Source: Geosiphon pyriformis
Taxonomy: Eukaryota; Glomeromycota; Glomeromycetes; Archaeosporales; Geosiphonaceae
Direction: 5' to 3'
Length of the DNA stretch: 64,000 nt
Assembly: GCA_016748015.1 (NCBI GenBank)
Contig: JAAOMT010000671.1
Location: 21,627 to 85,626 of the forward strand
Under the pieces are notes generated by a model. That model searched no databases. It was not told where the DNA came from and saw nothing but the letters and a program-made list of their open reading frames with translations. A program made the translations under genes and the position numbers. Shown one piece after another: positions 32,290-45,691 of this stretch (the stretch's first letter is position 1; the number at the start of each line of letters is the position of its first letter).

Positions 32290-33155
32290 AAAAAACAATT
32301 ATTATAATTATTATTATTAACAAAATCTAAGTCATTAATTAGCATAAAATTATCTTTATAATTTTTATTATTAATTAGCATATATTATTATTTTAATTTA
32401 TTATTTATTATTTTATCAAATTATTTAAATTATTATTTAATTAATAATTTAATTTATACAAAACACAAATATAACCAAATTGTAATAATTAAATTATGCA
32501 ATATACTGAATTATATAACAGTTAAAAATTCACCAAAATATTTAAGAATTTAATAAAATATTTAACAATTTATTAAAATAATTTATAGTTTACAAAAATA
32601 GTTTATAGTTTGTTAAAATATATCTTTAATTTGTCAAAATATTAGAAAAAAAAGTGTTGAATTATAGAATAATATTACAACAAATTGTATAAAGAAGAGC
32701 TTTTTTCTTTGTAAAAATGTATTTTTGTTTAAAATATTTTATTTTAAAATTAATAATTAGTTACTAAAAATTATTTTAATAAAATTACTTTAAAAATTTA
32801 AAAATTCTTAATTATTACCACTTAAAATTATCTATTTAAAACTAATATTTAAAAATTGATTAATTATTAATTTTCATAATTTTTAGCAACTGCCAAGTCT
32901 AAATTTAAATAATTTCTTTAATATATTTATTTATTTATTTTTGGTTTATTTTTTTTATATTTTTTTATATTATTAAGTAGTCTACAATTAAAATTTTTTG
33001 TAAAAGAGTTGATTTTTATAACAAAGTAACTACATATTAATTAAAAAGCTTATAGATAAAATTTTTTGATAAAAAAGTTGATTTTTACTACAAAGTAACT
33101 ATATTAATAATTGACATAAAATTGGTAATTTTATTATAACTCAATTATATATATA
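32290..33155 (-). repeat. AT-decayed LTR, relative of the solo LTR at 3230-4208
   Basis: In reverse complement it follows the solo LTR: AAAGAAGAGCTT near 32693, ATTAATTAGCATATATTAT near 32375, and AAAGAGTTGATTTTTA.. CAAAGTAACTACATATT near 33005-33040. Differences are overwhelmingly C-to-T and G-to-A. Its right end is cut by the start of LINE 1 near 33160. Confidence 0.65.
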
Positions 33156-33287
33156 GTCTAAAGTATAAAAAAACTTCTTTCTCTCTTATCTCCAAAAATT
33201 CTCAAAAAGTGCATTCTCTGTGAAAAGAAGTTTTTTTGTTTTTTAGTTTATATCAATATTTTTTTACCTAATAATAACCCATTTTTC

Positions 33288-35162
33288 GTGAATATAGAGA
33301 CTACTGCAAGTAGCTTCACATCTAAAAAGAAGACACCTAAGAGTGCTTTTTATGATTCTGCTGGTGGTTTATTTTTTCAGAAGAAGAAAGTTGTCATTGG
33401 TAATATCAAACACTCTGGTGATGAAAAGGATATATCTTTAAGTAAATTTGGACCTGATGACAATATATATTCTAATGTGGATAATTTTTCTGGTAATGAT
33501 AAGGACATTAACATGTCTGGTGTAAATAATAGGTCTCTTTTGGGCTCGGCTACAACTACACTCAAGGCAAAGTGGGTCAATACTAGTGCTGGTTTTGGTT
33601 CTCCACTCAGTTTTTCCAATTTTTATATGGATGATGATAAAGTTGTACTCCCTTCTCACTTGTCTATCTCTCTTGAAAAGAAGTGGATTGACTTAAAAGT
33701 CATCAAAACTTCTGTAAAAGTGCCAGTCAAAAAGTTATTTGCTTTGGATATCAATCTTTCAGCTGTAGAAAGGAAATCAGCAATGGCAAAAACTTAGTTA
33801 ATCAGAAAAATTTTTTCTTTAGTCAATGGTTTTGGGAGGGCCACCACTTCTTCAAAATTTGGGAAGATCATCTGATCTATGTTTATTTCTGAAGAGAGCA
33901 TGATTAAAACTACATCATTGGCCAGTGAAAAAGAGATTAACATAAACTGTGATCTCAAGAAACAAGGAGTTTGTTCAGATCAGGCTGTAGTAATCAAAAA
34001 AATTCCCATGGACATGCCAAAGAAGATAATCATTGCCACAGTATTTGAGTTTGGTAATATTAAGTTGATCAAAATTCAGCTGATTAAATTGTGGCAGAAG
34101 ACAGTAGTGGAATTCGCTGAATTAGAACAGACAAAACAACTGGCATTAAGATGGTCATTTATTATTGGGAAAGACTTGGTATGTGTGGCTATGGCTGTGG
34201 AAGATCAGGATACTTGGATGTCTAGGGATTGCTTTAGAGCACTTTTGTTTACTTTGCTGGTGGGAACAACTGCACACAATCTTGGTACTCTTTTGAATGG
34301 GGCTGGTGGGAAAACTTGTATAATCAACCATTCTCTGGAGACTGGCAACTGGACTCACTGTGCTATTGTTGGTTTTGAATCTGAAAATAAGCTTGAATCT
34401 GCATTTTGCATTGAGCCAATTTTTGGTGACATGAGACTTTCTTGGGCCAGATTGGATTTGGTTCAGTGTAAAAAGTGTAGAAAATTCGGACACTTAGTTT
34501 TGAAATGTGATGCCTCTGACACTTTGGTGTCTGTCTCTTCTAAAAAAACAGTTAAAAAAAATGTTTCTGATGTAAATCGTCTTCAGTTGGCCAAGTTATA
34601 TGCCAGAAAGAATGTTCCTATTTCTTGTCCTGCTGTTTTTGGTGGCAAGTCATGGGCTCAGGTGGTTTTTTCTGCAATTTCTTCTGGTGATTTTTGGTTT
34701 GAGTCTGGTTCTGGTTCTGGTTCTTTTTCTTCTAGTGCCTCAGGTTTGAGTAGTGGTTCTCTTTTGGTCCTGAGTAGTGATTTGTTATTGAACACTTGTT
34801 TGTCCTCTCTGGAATGTTCCTTAAAGTTCTTGGGTGATCAGGTTTCTGGTATTATACACAAACTCAGTGGTATGGAATTGGTGTCTTTGGCCCCCCCTTC
34901 TCCTTCTGGTCGTTTGGCTGCCTTAGTTAATGTCAATTTGGATTTAAACTCTGATATGGTTTTGAATAGTTCTGTTGTATTACCTGTGTCTCTTTCTGTT
35001 GTCTCAGCTTTGGGAATCAGTAGCTCAAAGATTTTGACAACTAAAGTGGGTTGCTTAGAGTCAAAGTTGGTGGCTCTTGAAGCCTCAATTAGTTCAGTTT
35101 TGGTAAAGTTAGATCAGTTGTGTGCTGGCTCAGGTTTTTGGATGTCTTCTGCTTCCCAATGA
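33288..35162 (+). pseudogene. LINE 1 ORF1: RRM-like and CCHC nucleic acid binding protein
   Basis: One frame of 625 codons with two stops (TAG 33795, TGA 33873). The initiator aligned with LINE 2's ATG is GTG here. Low-complexity N-terminus, then an RRM-like fold (VVIKKIPMDMPKKIIIATVF..IKLIKIQLIKLWQKTVVEFA) and a zinc knuckle CKKCRKFGHLVLKC (about 34467-34508). A Ser/Gly-rich stretch and a Leu/Val-rich helical C-terminus complete it. ORF1 proteins package LINE RNA. Its stop overlaps the ORF2 start. Confidence 0.82.
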
Positions 35163-38100
35163 GTAATTTGATTTGGAAATTCACTATGTGCAATGTTTGT
35201 GGCATTAATGTTCCAGCTAAACAAAAAGATGTCATATGGTGGTACATAAGTTCAGATAACATGGTTTCATTTATTACTGAGACTAAACTAAGATCTAATA
35301 TTAGGCCATAAATTATGAAAAAATTTGATAGAGTGCAAATATTTACTTCTGAGCTGGAAAAAAGTTTTTTAGAAACTGGAGTGGCAGTTATTATGAATGA
35401 GTGTCTAGCTTGGCATGTGTCTAAAGTGGAGAAGGTTCCTGGGCAGATCATTTTAATTAAGCTTCTTTTCAAGAACAAGATTTTGATATCTATTTTGGGT
35501 CTTTATGCTGATGTCTTCATTGAATCAAGATTCAGTCAAGCTTTGATTGTTAATTTCTTCATTGCCAAAGCTGTCAATTCCAGCACATTTGTGGTCTTGG
35601 GTGGAGACTTTAATAAAAATGGGAAAGAGAAAAGTGCAAGTTTCAAGTTTTGTTTTGATTTGGGTCTGGTGAATTCATTTGTTGGACATAAGCTGGTTGA
35701 AGTTTCTACTTAGTCCAACTCAAGAGAGATCGAGAGAACTATTGATTTTATTTTTGTTAATTACAATTTGTTTTCTGCTGTTGCTGGCCATAAAATCAAT
35801 TCTGTTGTGGAATTTTTTGACACTAATCATAAAGTGGTTTCGGTCTCAATTGGGTTGGGGGGTCTTGTGGATGCCAATTTAAATAATTTATGCAAGCAAG
35901 CCAACTGGGACAGATGAAAATTCAAGATTAAGAATGCCGACACTAGTAAATAGTTGCATTTTAGAGAGCACTTATCTGACAGATTTGCTTTGGTTCTGCC
36001 TGAATTCACCCAGGCAAAAGATTATAGGAATTTGAATACAATGTGGAACATTCTGAGGGAGATTGTGATGGTGTTGGCTGATAAAATCTTTTCCAAACAT
36101 TGGTTCAGTGATTTTGAGTGTACAAGGAACAAACATTCTCCCAAGTTTTTTAGGTTGGAACTTCTGGTGGCAAAAATTGTGAAAAGTTTAAGTAAGAGTT
36201 GCACAGCTGATTTTGCTTGCTTTTTATATACTTGGTCTGGTCTTGATAAGGCAGAAGCTTTTAGGATTGAGACTCTGATTAATGATAATATTGGGACTGA
36301 AATAGCTCTCCATCACCTGGCTGGTGTAAAGAAAAAATACTGCAAATCCAAATATTATGAATTCAGAATAGCTAGGAATAACTTCATTAGGAAAGCAATT
36401 AACAAATGTATGGAATTTTTTTGCTCTGATAAAGGGTGCATGATTCAGAGTGTGTTGGAATGGCCTGTTCAAAAAGTAATATTTGACTACTTGATAGTAG
36501 ATGATAATTTGATTTTGGATCTTTGTGACATCAAATCAAACATTGATATGATTATGAAAGGATGGACGAGGAAATACATGGTGCCCAATGTTCTGTCAGA
36601 TTGCTGGTCGAATCAGTATGCCCTTTTGGCTCATGTTGATACTGGTGTATTTTTAGGTGTTATGTGTAGTTTCAGTCTAAATAAGTTGTTATTGGTGGTC
36701 AAGAATCTACTGGATGGCAAAGCAGCTGGGCTTTCTGGTATTACTAATGAATTATAGAAGCATTGTGATAGGAAAATTTTGGGTGGTCTGTTGAATATTT
36801 GTAATTTGTGCCTATATTTGATAATGGTTCTAGCACTATGGAAGGAAGTCTGGATCTCTATGATACCGAAGCCATATGACTAAGAAGGAACCCTAACCAA
36901 CACAAGACTTATTGCTTTAATTGAGACTGCTTGCAAGGTACTATCTAAGCTGCTTTCAGACAGGATCTTTTTGGCATGTAGTAAGTTTGATGTTTTTCGG
37001 GGTAATAACTTCTCAGTTTTGAGAGACATGTCTACTCTTTCTCTGATTTTTGCTGTCAGTTCAATAATTAAAGATGTTCTGGAAAAGAGCAGAGAGGTGT
37101 GGTTGGTGCTACAGAACATGTGCAAAGCATATAACTCTGTTGAATGGCATCACTTGAAGAATTGTCTAACCAGAATCAAAATGTGTTCTTATTTTGTTAG
37201 GTTTTTTGAGAATATTTACAATGGTCGAATAAATCATGTTATGACAGATTTTGGGTTCACATCTGAGTACATGGTACATGATGGACTTGACCAGAGTGAA
37301 GTTTTCTCTCCATTGCTGTAGAGAATTTTTTATGATTTTTTGCTTTGTAAGATTAAAAAGCTTGGTTATGTGTATAGTTATAGAATGGAATCCAGGTTTT
37401 TTATGTACACTGGCAAACTAGATCTTAGAACTAGCAAGATGTTCTTTATGGCTGCTGAGGCTTTTGTGGATAACACAATCTGGATTGAGAACAGCATGGC
37501 TGCAACTCAGAGTATTTTGGATATTGTTAGTGAGTTTTTTTATATTAATAATATTTCCATAAACACAGACAAAACAGCTGTTATACCAATCAACAGAAGG
37601 GTTGCCAATCTTCGGCTAGTAATTAGTAGATCAAATATCATAATAGTGAAAAAATATGGGGCTCATAGATACTTGGACATTTTTCTGTCAACTGAGGGTC
37701 TTTCTTGTCTTAGTATTGCTAAAGCACATTTGAACTTGAAGTTTTTTACGAACTTAGTTCTGAGAAAAATGGTTTTTAATAAACAATTCCTATATTTAGT
37801 TTTTGCTGTTTTGCAGTCTATTATTAGTTATAGGCTCCAATTTAGTCATGTTCCTACTAATGTGTGTAAAAGATGAGACAAGTTGTTAAGAAAAAGTCTG
37901 AAACTTAAGGCTAATCTTCTCAAAGATTTAGGCCTTATATCACCCAGATTTATATAACTTGGTTCTCTTCAAGCAGCTCCTGGCCAAAAATTCACTGGCC
38001 AATTTTGTGTCTTTTGCTAATTCTGTGGGCATACTTGGCAACTTGTTTAAACACCATGTAATAGATCTACAGGTCATCAGTTAGATGCCCTGAAATCCTC

Positions 38101-39840
38101 TCAATTTTCCAATGACACTCTCAATCAGTCCTGTGGACTGTTTTTTTAGCTGGTGTGATGAACACACTTTTGTCATATGGCCTGTCTTTGGGAAGTAGTG
38201 TGACAAACATGTTTTGTGCAGGCAGTAGTATTGTTGCTACAGATGTCCTTGGGCTAAATGCTTACATCAAGATCGTGAGTTTACTGAAAAAGTTTGAAAT
38301 AATTTATGTAAACTAGCTTTTGGATCATCATGGCAGATGTTTCATGTGGAATTTATTTCGTAGATGGAAAAGGCTGGACCTTAGGAGACCAACTTTTGGT
38401 TGGTTTGTCTCTCTTGTGAACTTCATTGAATCTGGTAGTCTGGTTGGTAGTAGCATTTTGTTGCAGCTTTCTTCTTCAAAATTTTGCTCATATGATGATG
38501 GTTATGTCAAAGATTGTCTGGGACATGTGGGTTCTGATATTATACATGTTTACACCGATAGTTCAGTTAAAGATCTTGGTTCTTCTGGTGCTTGTGGTGG
38601 TGCTGCTGTTTATTTCTCTAGTGTTAACATTGGTGTTGGTGTTAGGGTTCCCAATTTACTGTTTTTCACACTTGCAAAGATGTAACCCATTACTCTTGCC
38701 TTGAACTGTGTCTCCAATTATAGCTCAGTAGTATTGTTTACTAATAGTCAGACTTCACTGGACCTATGTGCAATAGCCTTACAAAGCCACAGACCAGATT
38801 TCAGAAAAAAATGCTAGATAGAGTGTGAGTTTGTTCATGAAACTATTTTTTCAAAAAATCTGTCAGTTATCTGGAACAAAGTGAGAGACCACACTGGTGT
38901 TGTCGGCAACGAGTGCACTAATTTCTTTACCGAAGCTGCTACTGGTTCTAATTTCATTCTTCCTGTCAAGATGTCACTTCACTTCCTTAGCATAAAAGAC
39001 AGACCCATTTTTGACAATGCTTATTATGTAGTCAGTAAACTTTATGATGCTGTTAATCTTGTTAGTTGAGAATCCAAGTACATGAGTGGTATAGTTGATA
39101 GAGCACTTAGCGGCCTGATAGACAAGTATTGCATTTTTGATGTATGGCATCCAAACGGTTATGTTAAATCTGGTTACACAGGTTCTGCTACTACAATACT
39201 CCATTTGTATTTTATGAAGGCCTTGCACTACTGGCTGCCTGTGGCCAAGAGGAAGAGGTTATATTATTCAGGTTATCCTAGTGTGTTGTGCATTCTATGT
39301 GAACTTTTAAAAGATTTAGATCACTCGTTTGTCTGTGTTTCTAATGCTAACACCCATAATGACTTAATTTCAGATGCCATCAAGGATTGAACAATTTTGT
39401 TGGACATGCATGCCACTTGTAACATGGTAGTTTGCTCACTTTATGAGGCTATGGGTTTGAATCGATTGTACATAACTTTGTTCAAAGATTTTGTGTTGAA
39501 AGAATGGGTGAATAAGGCGAGGGGTTTGTTAGAAGGTAATTTGAATAGTGGATCTTTGGTCATTGATTTGGTTCACCGTTTTTCTGAAAGTCATAGATCT
39601 GGTATATAGATGCCAAAGGCCAAACTAAAAGCCTATTATAAGAAGCATAATCTTTTGCTGTACAATAGATCTATTATCCCACTAGTGTCTGGTTTGTCTT
39701 TGGTCTGGTCTTGTGACATGATTAATAGTTTTGGAATTAAGCTGAGTATACATACATGTTTTGGTCTTAATCCTCAATTACATAGTTTGCAGTTTGGTTT
39801 TCTATGTAATTTTTCTACATTGGGTGTTCTAGGTGTGTAG
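35159..39840 (+). pseudogene. LINE 1 ORF2: endonuclease, RT, RNase H (broken)
   Basis: ATG at 35159 overlaps the ORF1 stop (ATGA). The exonuclease-endonuclease-phosphatase domain shows FITETKLRS and VVLGGDFNKN (35159-35850). The RT spans about 36700-37700 with IPKPYD, LSDRIFLACSKF, LVLQNMCKAYNSVEW, GLDQSEVFSPLL and the catalytic box FVDN at 37463-37474, where FVDD or FADD is expected, so the second Asp is lost. RNase H is at about 38540-39000 (HVYTDSSVKDLG, VRDHTGVVGNECTNFF). A C-terminal finger CILCELLKDLDHSFVC (about 39290-39340) is typical of such LINEs. Several stops and shifts interrupt it. The 3' UTR follows at 39841-39960. Confidence 0.85.
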
Positions 39841-39986
39841 TGTTGCCTTGACTGGCTCAAGTGGCTGGTTACGTGTAGAAAATGCATGAGCCATACTTAA
39901 TATAGAGCTTTTTTGGTTTTATATAATTAGGTAATGGTTGGGCTGCACTCATTAAATTTAAATAAAAAAAAAAAAGTATAGAAAAA

Positions 39987-42900
39987 TACTTTAAAAAAAA
40001 ATTAACTTATTAAAAATTTATTAACTTTTATTAACAAAAAAATTAACAACAAAAATAGCATTAATAATATTAAAAAAAGTTAAAAAAATTTCTAATAATA
40101 CTGTTTAAAAATTAGTTGACAAAAATTTTATCAAAATACTTTAAAAACTTAATAACTCTAAAGTATTTTGTATAACTTAAAATGTTTAAAATAAGAATTT
40201 TATATTTAAGTTTAAAGATATTAAAAATATGAGTAATCAATAATGTTTTACTAAACAAAAATATCTTGATAATATTTGTTAAAAAATTGTTTAAAAAACT
40301 AATTTTTAATTTAATTAAAAACCAAAAAAAATTCTGTAAAATTCAGTCCATAATTTGTAAATTAATAGTTTTATATTTAAAAAACCAGTTCAAAATTCTA
40401 TTTATATTAATAAAATTAACTACTAATATTATTTTATATTTAATTTGAACTTGATTAAAAAACTTTAAATTCTACCAAAAAAAATAATATAATGTTTTAT
40501 TCAAAAAATTTTTAGATAAGCAAATTTTTAATCTCAAATTCTTTTTAATCAAATAATTTTAATATTTTATAAATGCTTTTATTAATGTAATTAAATTAAG
40601 TTCTATAATTTATAATAGATTATAAAACAGCAGTAATTAAATATAAAAACTGTTTATTAATAATAGTTTTTTGCAGAATTATTAACACAAAAAATTTTAT
40701 ATCTAAATTTGTTTTTTTAAGACTAAAAACAAAAAAACTTTTAATAATCAAAAAGATCTTTAAATATTTATATAGAATATTTAATTTAGCAACTAAAATA
40801 AAAGATTTATTTTATAATTAAATTAATATTTGTAATCTTTGCATTAATTGATATAAACACAGTTTTGTTTAAATTAATTACTATATTATTAATATTAAAA
40901 AATTTACCAGCAATATTTTAAATATTTTAAATTACTAAAAATTATATACTATTTAAATAATATTATTAACAAAAACACAGACTTTCAAAAAAGATGTTAA
41001 ATTAATATTTAATTTAACTTTATCTGTTTTGGCCACTAATTTAGAATCAATTTTATAATTAAAAAAAAACTTATATCTTTTAATTTTACAAAAAAAAAGT
41101 TTTACAAAAAAAAAAATTTTTTTCTTAATTTAAATTATTATGAACTTTATATTTAACAAACAGATCAAAATTAATTATAATTTTATTGATATAGCTATTA
41201 TAAATATGTCCAAAAAACCTAATAAATTTAATATATATTTTAATTTTTGTTAAATTATTAAGCAAATATAACCAGTTTACTAAATTATAAGTTTTGTATA
41301 TGTTTAAAACATCAACCAAATTTCTTTGCTCTTTTTTAAAACATTTTTAACTGCTAAGTCAACAGCAAAAACAAAAAAATAAATTAAGATATTCTTTAAA
41401 ATTAAAAAGTTATTTTTTCTTAAAATATTAAATTTATTGCAAACATCAAAAATACAATTAGATAAAATTTTTAAGAAAATTTTCTTAACAGTTTTAATAA
41501 AAGCAATAGATTTGGTATTTATTGGAATTCTTTTCTATTTATAAAACTTAAGAATTATTGAAACTTATGTTTTTTTTTATATATTAAAAATAATTTTTTT
41601 TATTAAATATTTATTAATTAAAATAAAAAGCATATCTTACACAAAAAAATTGCAGTGCTTCTATAATTTATTAAATATTTTAAACAATCTTATAGTTTTA
41701 TTATTAGAAAAATTATCAATAATTTAAGAAAATTTTTTCAAATTTATCTATTTTATAATATTAGCAAAAGTATTATTATAAACATAAAATAATAATTTAT
41801 ATTAATAATATTAAACAAAAAAAACAGTATTCTTAACCAAGTATTTTTTTAATCTAATCTTTTATAATTGTATTTATTCTATTTTTAACCAAACCAAAAT
41901 TTAAAAATAATTTTTTATTATCTATTAAGTAGTTTAAAGTAATTTTTTTGAATAACTGTTCTAAATTACTATTAATTAATTATTTTTTATTATAAGCAAA
42001 AGCTTTTATATATTTAGTAATAGTATTATATATGTAAATATTTTTAATTAACTTAATCTCAGTTATTTTTAAGAATTTGTAAGCTTTTTTGAAATATGTT
42101 AATAAATATTTATTATTAATAATACTAATACCAATAACAAAAAAAACATGAAACTTAAAAGCTTTTTTAAAGTTTAAATCAGTTTACTTTTTCAAAACAA
42201 TTTTAAACTTATTTAGATTACCAAATTTAAATATCTTTGATACCTTAAAAACAAGTATTTTTAATCAGTAAAATTAAAAAAAAAATCGTATTTCTGGCAA
42301 AATTATCATCTTAAAATCATAATTTTACAAAAGTAATATTAACTACTAAATACATTATTTAAGTAAACAAAAACCATATCTTATTAAGATTATTTATTAC
42401 ATTTTGTTTACTAAATACATTAGTTATTTACAAAATAAAATCTAAAATAAATTTATTGAACTTTTTTTATATTTTTTTATTAATATTTTTAAGCTTATAT
42501 TTTTATATGTTTTTATTAACTTATTTGTATACTATATTGTATTAAAAACCAAGAAAACTCTTTAAACTAATATTCATTAAAACAAAAAAATAATTAGTGT
42601 TAAAATACTTATTAAACTAATATATATATTAATTAAAAACACAATTACAGAAATTTTTACTAATTAAAACATAATTAATATACTTTTTAACATCTTTAAA
42701 ATTCGATTAAATAGAATACTTATAAGAAAAAAAACTACTTAAAGAATTAAAAACCCCAAAATTTTTAATTTTTTTAAGCTTATACTATAATTAAAACTAT
42801 TTTTATTAAAATTTTTCTCTTCAGAATTACAAAAAAGTTATTGTTTAAAACAGTTACAATTAACAAATTAACTTTAATAGCTTTATATTAGTTTTTTACC

Positions 42901-43693
42901 CAAAGTTATATTTGTATACAAACTAAAAACTAATATTAACAAACATTTTTTTTAAAAAAAACATAATAATAAAAGTTAATCTGCTATTTTTGTAATTTTG
43001 TAAACATATTTTATTATATTATTATTTATAATAATTATAATACTAGAGCTTATTTAATTAAACTTAGCATTTAAGATAAAAATTTTGATTTTATTAAATT
43101 TGTTTAAAATTTACAGCTTAATCTTGGCTTTTAACTTAATTTTTAAAATTATAGAAATCAAATTATTTATCTCTTAATACCATTAAATTATATTTAATTA
43201 CTTAATAAAATCATTAGTTTTTTGAATATTACATATAGCAATTTTTTATATAAAATAGAAAAATCAAAACCAAAAATCAGAAAATTCAAATAGGTTAAAA
43301 CAATATAAACAGAACTTTTTAAAACCAATATTTTGATTTTAAATTTTTAATCTTAAAAATAAATACTTTGTTATTAATAAAAACCAAATAAAAAATATTA
43401 TTAATATTTGAGACAAAAATAAAAAAAGAAAAATTTGAAATATCTATATTAAATTCAATTGATTTAAAAATTAAAACAATTAAAAATAAACAAAATAAAA
43501 AGAAAATTAATAAAAAAATCAATATAAATATATTTAACTTAAAAAAATATTAATAATTTAATTACTTAAAAATTATAATAATTTTTTAAGTAAATTTAAA
43601 CAAAATTTTAAAACAGAAAAAATGAAAAAAACAAGATTAATTAAACTATTAAAAGTAAAAACACTATGAGAAAACAACAAAAAAACTTAAAAA
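39987..43693 (-). mobile_element. AT-rich block with a decayed LINE relic
   Basis: At 41319-41125 the minus strand reads VLNIYKTYNLVNWLYLLNNL then IRFFGHIYNSYINKIIINFD, matching the RT segment NMCKAYNSVEWHHLKNC and FFENIYNGRINHVMTDFG of LINE 1. The remainder is very AT-rich and not readable. An ORF at 43522-43319 (minus) could belong to it but was not aligned. No other gene is seen. Confidence 0.55.
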
Positions 43694-43816
43694 TATAAAA
43701 AAACTTCTTTCTCTCTTATCTCCAAAAATCCTCAAAAAGTGCATTTCCTAAAAAAGAAGTTTTCTATTTTTTTTGTTAGTTTTTTCAACATTTCTTTAAA
43801 TAATAACCCTTTTGTC

Positions 43817-45691
43817 ATGGATTTAAAAGCTGTTTCAGGTGGTGATATGTCAAAAAAAAGGCACTCAAAGGTGCTTTCCATGGTTCTGCTGGTAGTTTTT
43901 TTGCTCAAAAAAAAAGTGGTTCTTGGGAATATTAAACACTCTGATAATGAGAAGGATATCTCCTTGAGTAAATCTGGATCTGATAATAGTGTGTATTTTA
44001 ATGCGAATAGTCTGTCTGGTGATGATGAAAATGTCAGCATGGCTGGTATAAATAGTGGGTCTCTTTTGGGTTTGGCTGCAACCATTTTTAAGACAAAATG
44101 TATTAATACTGGTGCTGCTTTTTGCTCTCTACTTGGTTCTCCCAACTTTGACATGGATGATAATAAGAAAATGTTTCTTCTTCCTTGCCTTTTTATCTCT
44201 CTAGATAAGAAGTGGGTTGATCTCAAAATTGTTAAAACTCAGGTAAAGGTCTTAGTTAAGCAATCTTTTGCTTTGGACATTAATCTCTCAGCTGTAGAAG
44301 AGAAATCAATGACAGCAAAAATTCAGATCATTAGAAAATTTTTTTCAACTATCAGTGGTTTTGGGGGAGTCACTACCTCCTCAAAATTTGAAGGGATCAT
44401 TTGATCAATGTTTACTTTAAAGAAAAGCATGGAAATAGCCACATCATTGGCCAAGAAAAAAGGGATCAACATAAACAGTAATCTCAAAAAACAAGGAATC
44501 CATTTAGATCGGACTGTGGTCATTAAAAAAATTCCCATGGATATGCCAAAGGAAATAATTGTCACTGCACTAGCCGAGTTTGGTGAAATTAAGTTGATCA
44601 AAATTCAACTTATTGGATTATGGCAAAAAGCTGTGGTAGAATTTGCTAAACTAGGTTAGACTGAATAATTAGCTACTAAATGGTTCCTTTTGATTGGGAA
44701 AAATTCTGTGCAAGTGGTTATAGCTGTGGGAAATCACAAAACATGAGCATCAAGAGACCAGTTTAGGGCTTTGTTATTTACTTTGCTTGTGGAAATGACT
44801 GCTCATAATTTGGGCACTCTTTTGGAAAGAGTTAATGGGAAAACTTATATTATAAATTGTTCATTGAATTCTGGCAATAGGATTTGCTGTGCTGTGATTG
44901 GCTTTGAGTCTAAGGATGCTATGGAATCTGCTTATTGTACTGAACTGATATTTGGTGGTATTAAATTATCTTGGGTTAAATTAGACTTGGTTTGCTGTGA
45001 AAAATGTGGTTGTCTTGGCCATTTTGCTCTAGAGTACAATGCATCAACTCTGCCCATTGCCAATCCTTCAAAATTTGTTAAAAGAGTTCTTTCAGAAGAC
45101 CATCATCTTTAACTAGCAAAATTGTATGCTAAAAAGCATGTTTTTATTTCTAGATCTGCTGCCTTTGGTGGCAAATCTTGGGTGTAAGTGGTTTTACTTG
45201 CTTCTCCTTCTGGTGATCCTTATTTCAACTCTGGTTTTAGGTCTGATCTTTCTTCTTTTGGTTCTTCAGGTATTAAGGGAAATGCACCAGTTGTTCAGAA
45301 TAAATCCTCAATCAATGATCATCTAGCTTTATTAAAACATTCTTTAGAATTATTGGCTAATTAGGTATCAGGTATTATGCATAGATTAAATGGTGTGGAA
45401 CTGGTGCTTATTACTCAAGTTGTATCTCCAGCCACTTCTGTCCCTACATTGGCATTACTAGATGCTGATATAGTTTTAAATGTCTTATGGTCATCTCTTT
45501 CTTCTTCTTCTCCAGTATTAGAAAACAAGATGGCAAATTTAGATCTGAACAGTTTAAAAGTTCTTACCTCCAAAGTTGGCAGTTTGGAATCCAAGATGAT
45601 GGCTTTTGAGGTTTCTATTGGCTCAATTTTGGAGAAGTTAAATCTGTTGTGCATAAATTTAGGTTCTCTGGTGCATCCTTTGCATCAATGA
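43817..45691 (+). pseudogene. LINE 2 ORF1: RRM-like and CCHC protein
   Basis: From ATG 43817 (MDLKAVSGGDMSKKR), one frame to 45691 with stops at 44402 (TGA), 44657 (TAG), about 44666 (TAA) and 45110 (TAA), among others. RRM-like segment VVIKKIPMDMPKEIIVTALAEF, then TLLERVNGKTYIINCS and a zinc knuckle CEKCGCLGHFALEYN in which the last Cys is Tyr. The end overlaps ORF2 by ATGA at 45688-45691, exactly as in LINE 1. Confidence 0.8.

Larger units (their letters stand above)
33164..39986 (+). mobile_element. Full-length LINE 1 (non-LTR retrotransposon)
   Basis: Begins TATAAAAAAACTTCTTTCTC, shared with LINE 2 at 43694, and ends in a poly(A) run near 39960-39975. Flanking AAAGTATAAAAAA (33161-33173) and AAAGTATAGAAAAA (39973-39986) look like a target-site duplication. 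Two ORFs overlap by ATGA. ORF2 has endonuclease, RT and RNase H, placing it with RNase H-bearing LINE clades (Tad/I-like). Several stops and frameshifts make it inactive. Confidence 0.88.

Noticed and set aside
33377-33659. Minus-strand ORFs opposite LINE 1 ORF1
   Set aside because: Antisense shadows; the + strand aligns with LINE 2 and the relics.
43319-43522. Minus-strand Phe/Ile-rich ORF as a membrane protein gene
   Set aside because: Composition is what AT-only DNA gives; most likely part of the LINE relic, but not aligned.
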